The notes under the pieces were generated by a model. The model was not told the DNA's origin and ran no database searches. It was given only the letters and a program-made list of their open reading frames with translations. A program made the position numbers and the translations under genes. Positions 63,684 to 64,000 of a stretch of DNA of 64,000 nucleotides are shown here, one piece after another. Source of the stretch: Asticcacaulis sp. ZE23SCel15. GTDB lineage: Bacteria > Pseudomonadota > Alphaproteobacteria > Caulobacterales > Caulobacteraceae. The stretch covers positions 1,845,001-1,909,000 of the forward strand of contig NZ_CP130044.1 in assembly GCF_030505395.1 (NCBI RefSeq). The letters run 5' to 3'. Position 1 is the stretch's first letter. Each line of letters opens with the position of its first letter.

Positions 63684-64000
63684 ATGAAGACGGTTGCTGG
63701 TTTTGCCTTGGTGGGCGCACTTGTGATGGGCGCATCATCCGTTTTGGCTCAAGCGCCTGCGACCGATCCGTTAGCGGCGGGCCAGAGGGTGTTTCTGGCG
63801 TGTAAGACCTGCCACAGCTTAGAGGCCGGCGGTAAGGACGGGGCAGGGCCAAACCTGAATGGCCTGTTCGGCAAAAAAGCGGGCACGGTCTCCAAGGGCT
63901 TCAACTATTCACCGGCCCTGCAAGCCTATGGGGTGGTATGGACTGACGCTACGCTGGATGCCTACCTCATGAACCCGACCAAGGCGGTGCCGGGCACCAA
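63684..64000 (+). CDS. Cytochrome c (c2/c550 type), truncated by the window edge
   Basis: At least 105 residues. Signal peptide MKTVAGFALVGALVMGASSV (cleaved near LAQ), then the heme site FLACKTCHSLEAGG (CxxCH), AGPNLNGLFGKKAGT and WTDATLDAYLMNPTKAVPGT. The sixth-ligand methionine of the KAVPGTKM type lies beyond the edge. It is a small periplasmic electron carrier. AGGAGTTCCC precedes the ATG. Confidence 0.9.
   Translation, partial: MKTVAGFALVGALVMGASSVLAQAPATDPLAAGQRVFLACKTCHSLEAGGKDGAGPNLNGLFGKKAGTVSKGFNYSPALQAYGVVWTDATLDAYLMNPTKAVPGT

Overview
The window reads as chromosomal DNA of an alphaproteobacterium, most likely Caulobacteraceae and perhaps an Asticcacaulis relative. The evidence is a GC-rich sequence, the order of the division and cell-wall genes, a MraZ that starts VFLSHVEKQLDAKRR, a DnaG without zinc cysteines, and a methionine synthase split into two genes. 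Genus assignment is inference. I saw no tRNA, 16S/23S/5S rRNA, CRISPR array, intact insertion sequence or prophage.

Layout. 0-5 kb: a small unknown protein, a membrane O-acyltransferase (OafA type), DUF1508 and DUF983 proteins and a nitrilase-family hydrolase. 4.1-10.5 kb: a methionine-cycle operon made of an ArsR/methyltransferase fusion regulator, metF, metH homocysteine half, a second methyltransferase and metH cobalamin half; a perfect 22-bp palindrome in front is the probable operator. 10.5-17.5 kb: a DUF559 nuclease-like gene framed by inverted palindromic repeats, then DUF4272, glycosyltransferase, DUF1294, DnaJ/TerB, amidase and DUF423 genes, and the RNase P RNA (rnpB). 17.8-33.8 kb: the dcw cluster mraZ-rsmH-ftsL-ftsI-murE-murF-mraY-murD-ftsW-murG-[AI-2E transporter, parDE]-murC-murB. 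It makes UDP-muramoyl-pentapeptide, lipid I/II and the septal synthase, but ends at murB without ddl-ftsQ-ftsA-ftsZ. 33.9-39.7 kb: folP, gpmA, a stand-alone deaminase, a pentapeptide-repeat protein, a WYL regulator, a VOC protein and an hsp20 gene with a ROSE-type RNA thermometer.

39.9-44.9 kb holds a giant RTX/Calx-beta gene on the minus strand, broken by one extra base. 45.1-49.2 kb is dnaG-rpoD. 49.3-54.4 kb has a second ParE-type toxin-antitoxin pair, an SDR, a GDT1-family Mn exporter behind a yybP-ykoY riboswitch, a Dabb protein, an AEC transporter and an exported M20 amidohydrolase. 54.4-55.5 kb is an AT-rich patch with two unknown genes and the scar of a second M20 gene. 55.5-64 kb: DUF2939, a zinc metallopeptidase, a serralysin-type M10/RTX protease, an EgtB-EgtD fusion for ergothioneine, DUF4126, a flavin disulfide reductase and the start of a cytochrome c.

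The most interesting system is a family of two-hairpin palindromic repeats. They lie as inverted pairs at five gene junctions (10.5-11.0, 17.1, 25.6, 33.8 and 50.9 kb). One pair brackets a small DUF559 (PD-(D/E)XK-like) gene as terminal inverted repeats. The inner stems differ in sequence between copies but stay self-complementary, and repeat ends supply Shine-Dalgarno sequences (DUF559, folP) and even a stop codon (metH). This looks like an autonomous unit with non-autonomous derivatives, comparable in logic to REP/RAYT systems but with a different protein.
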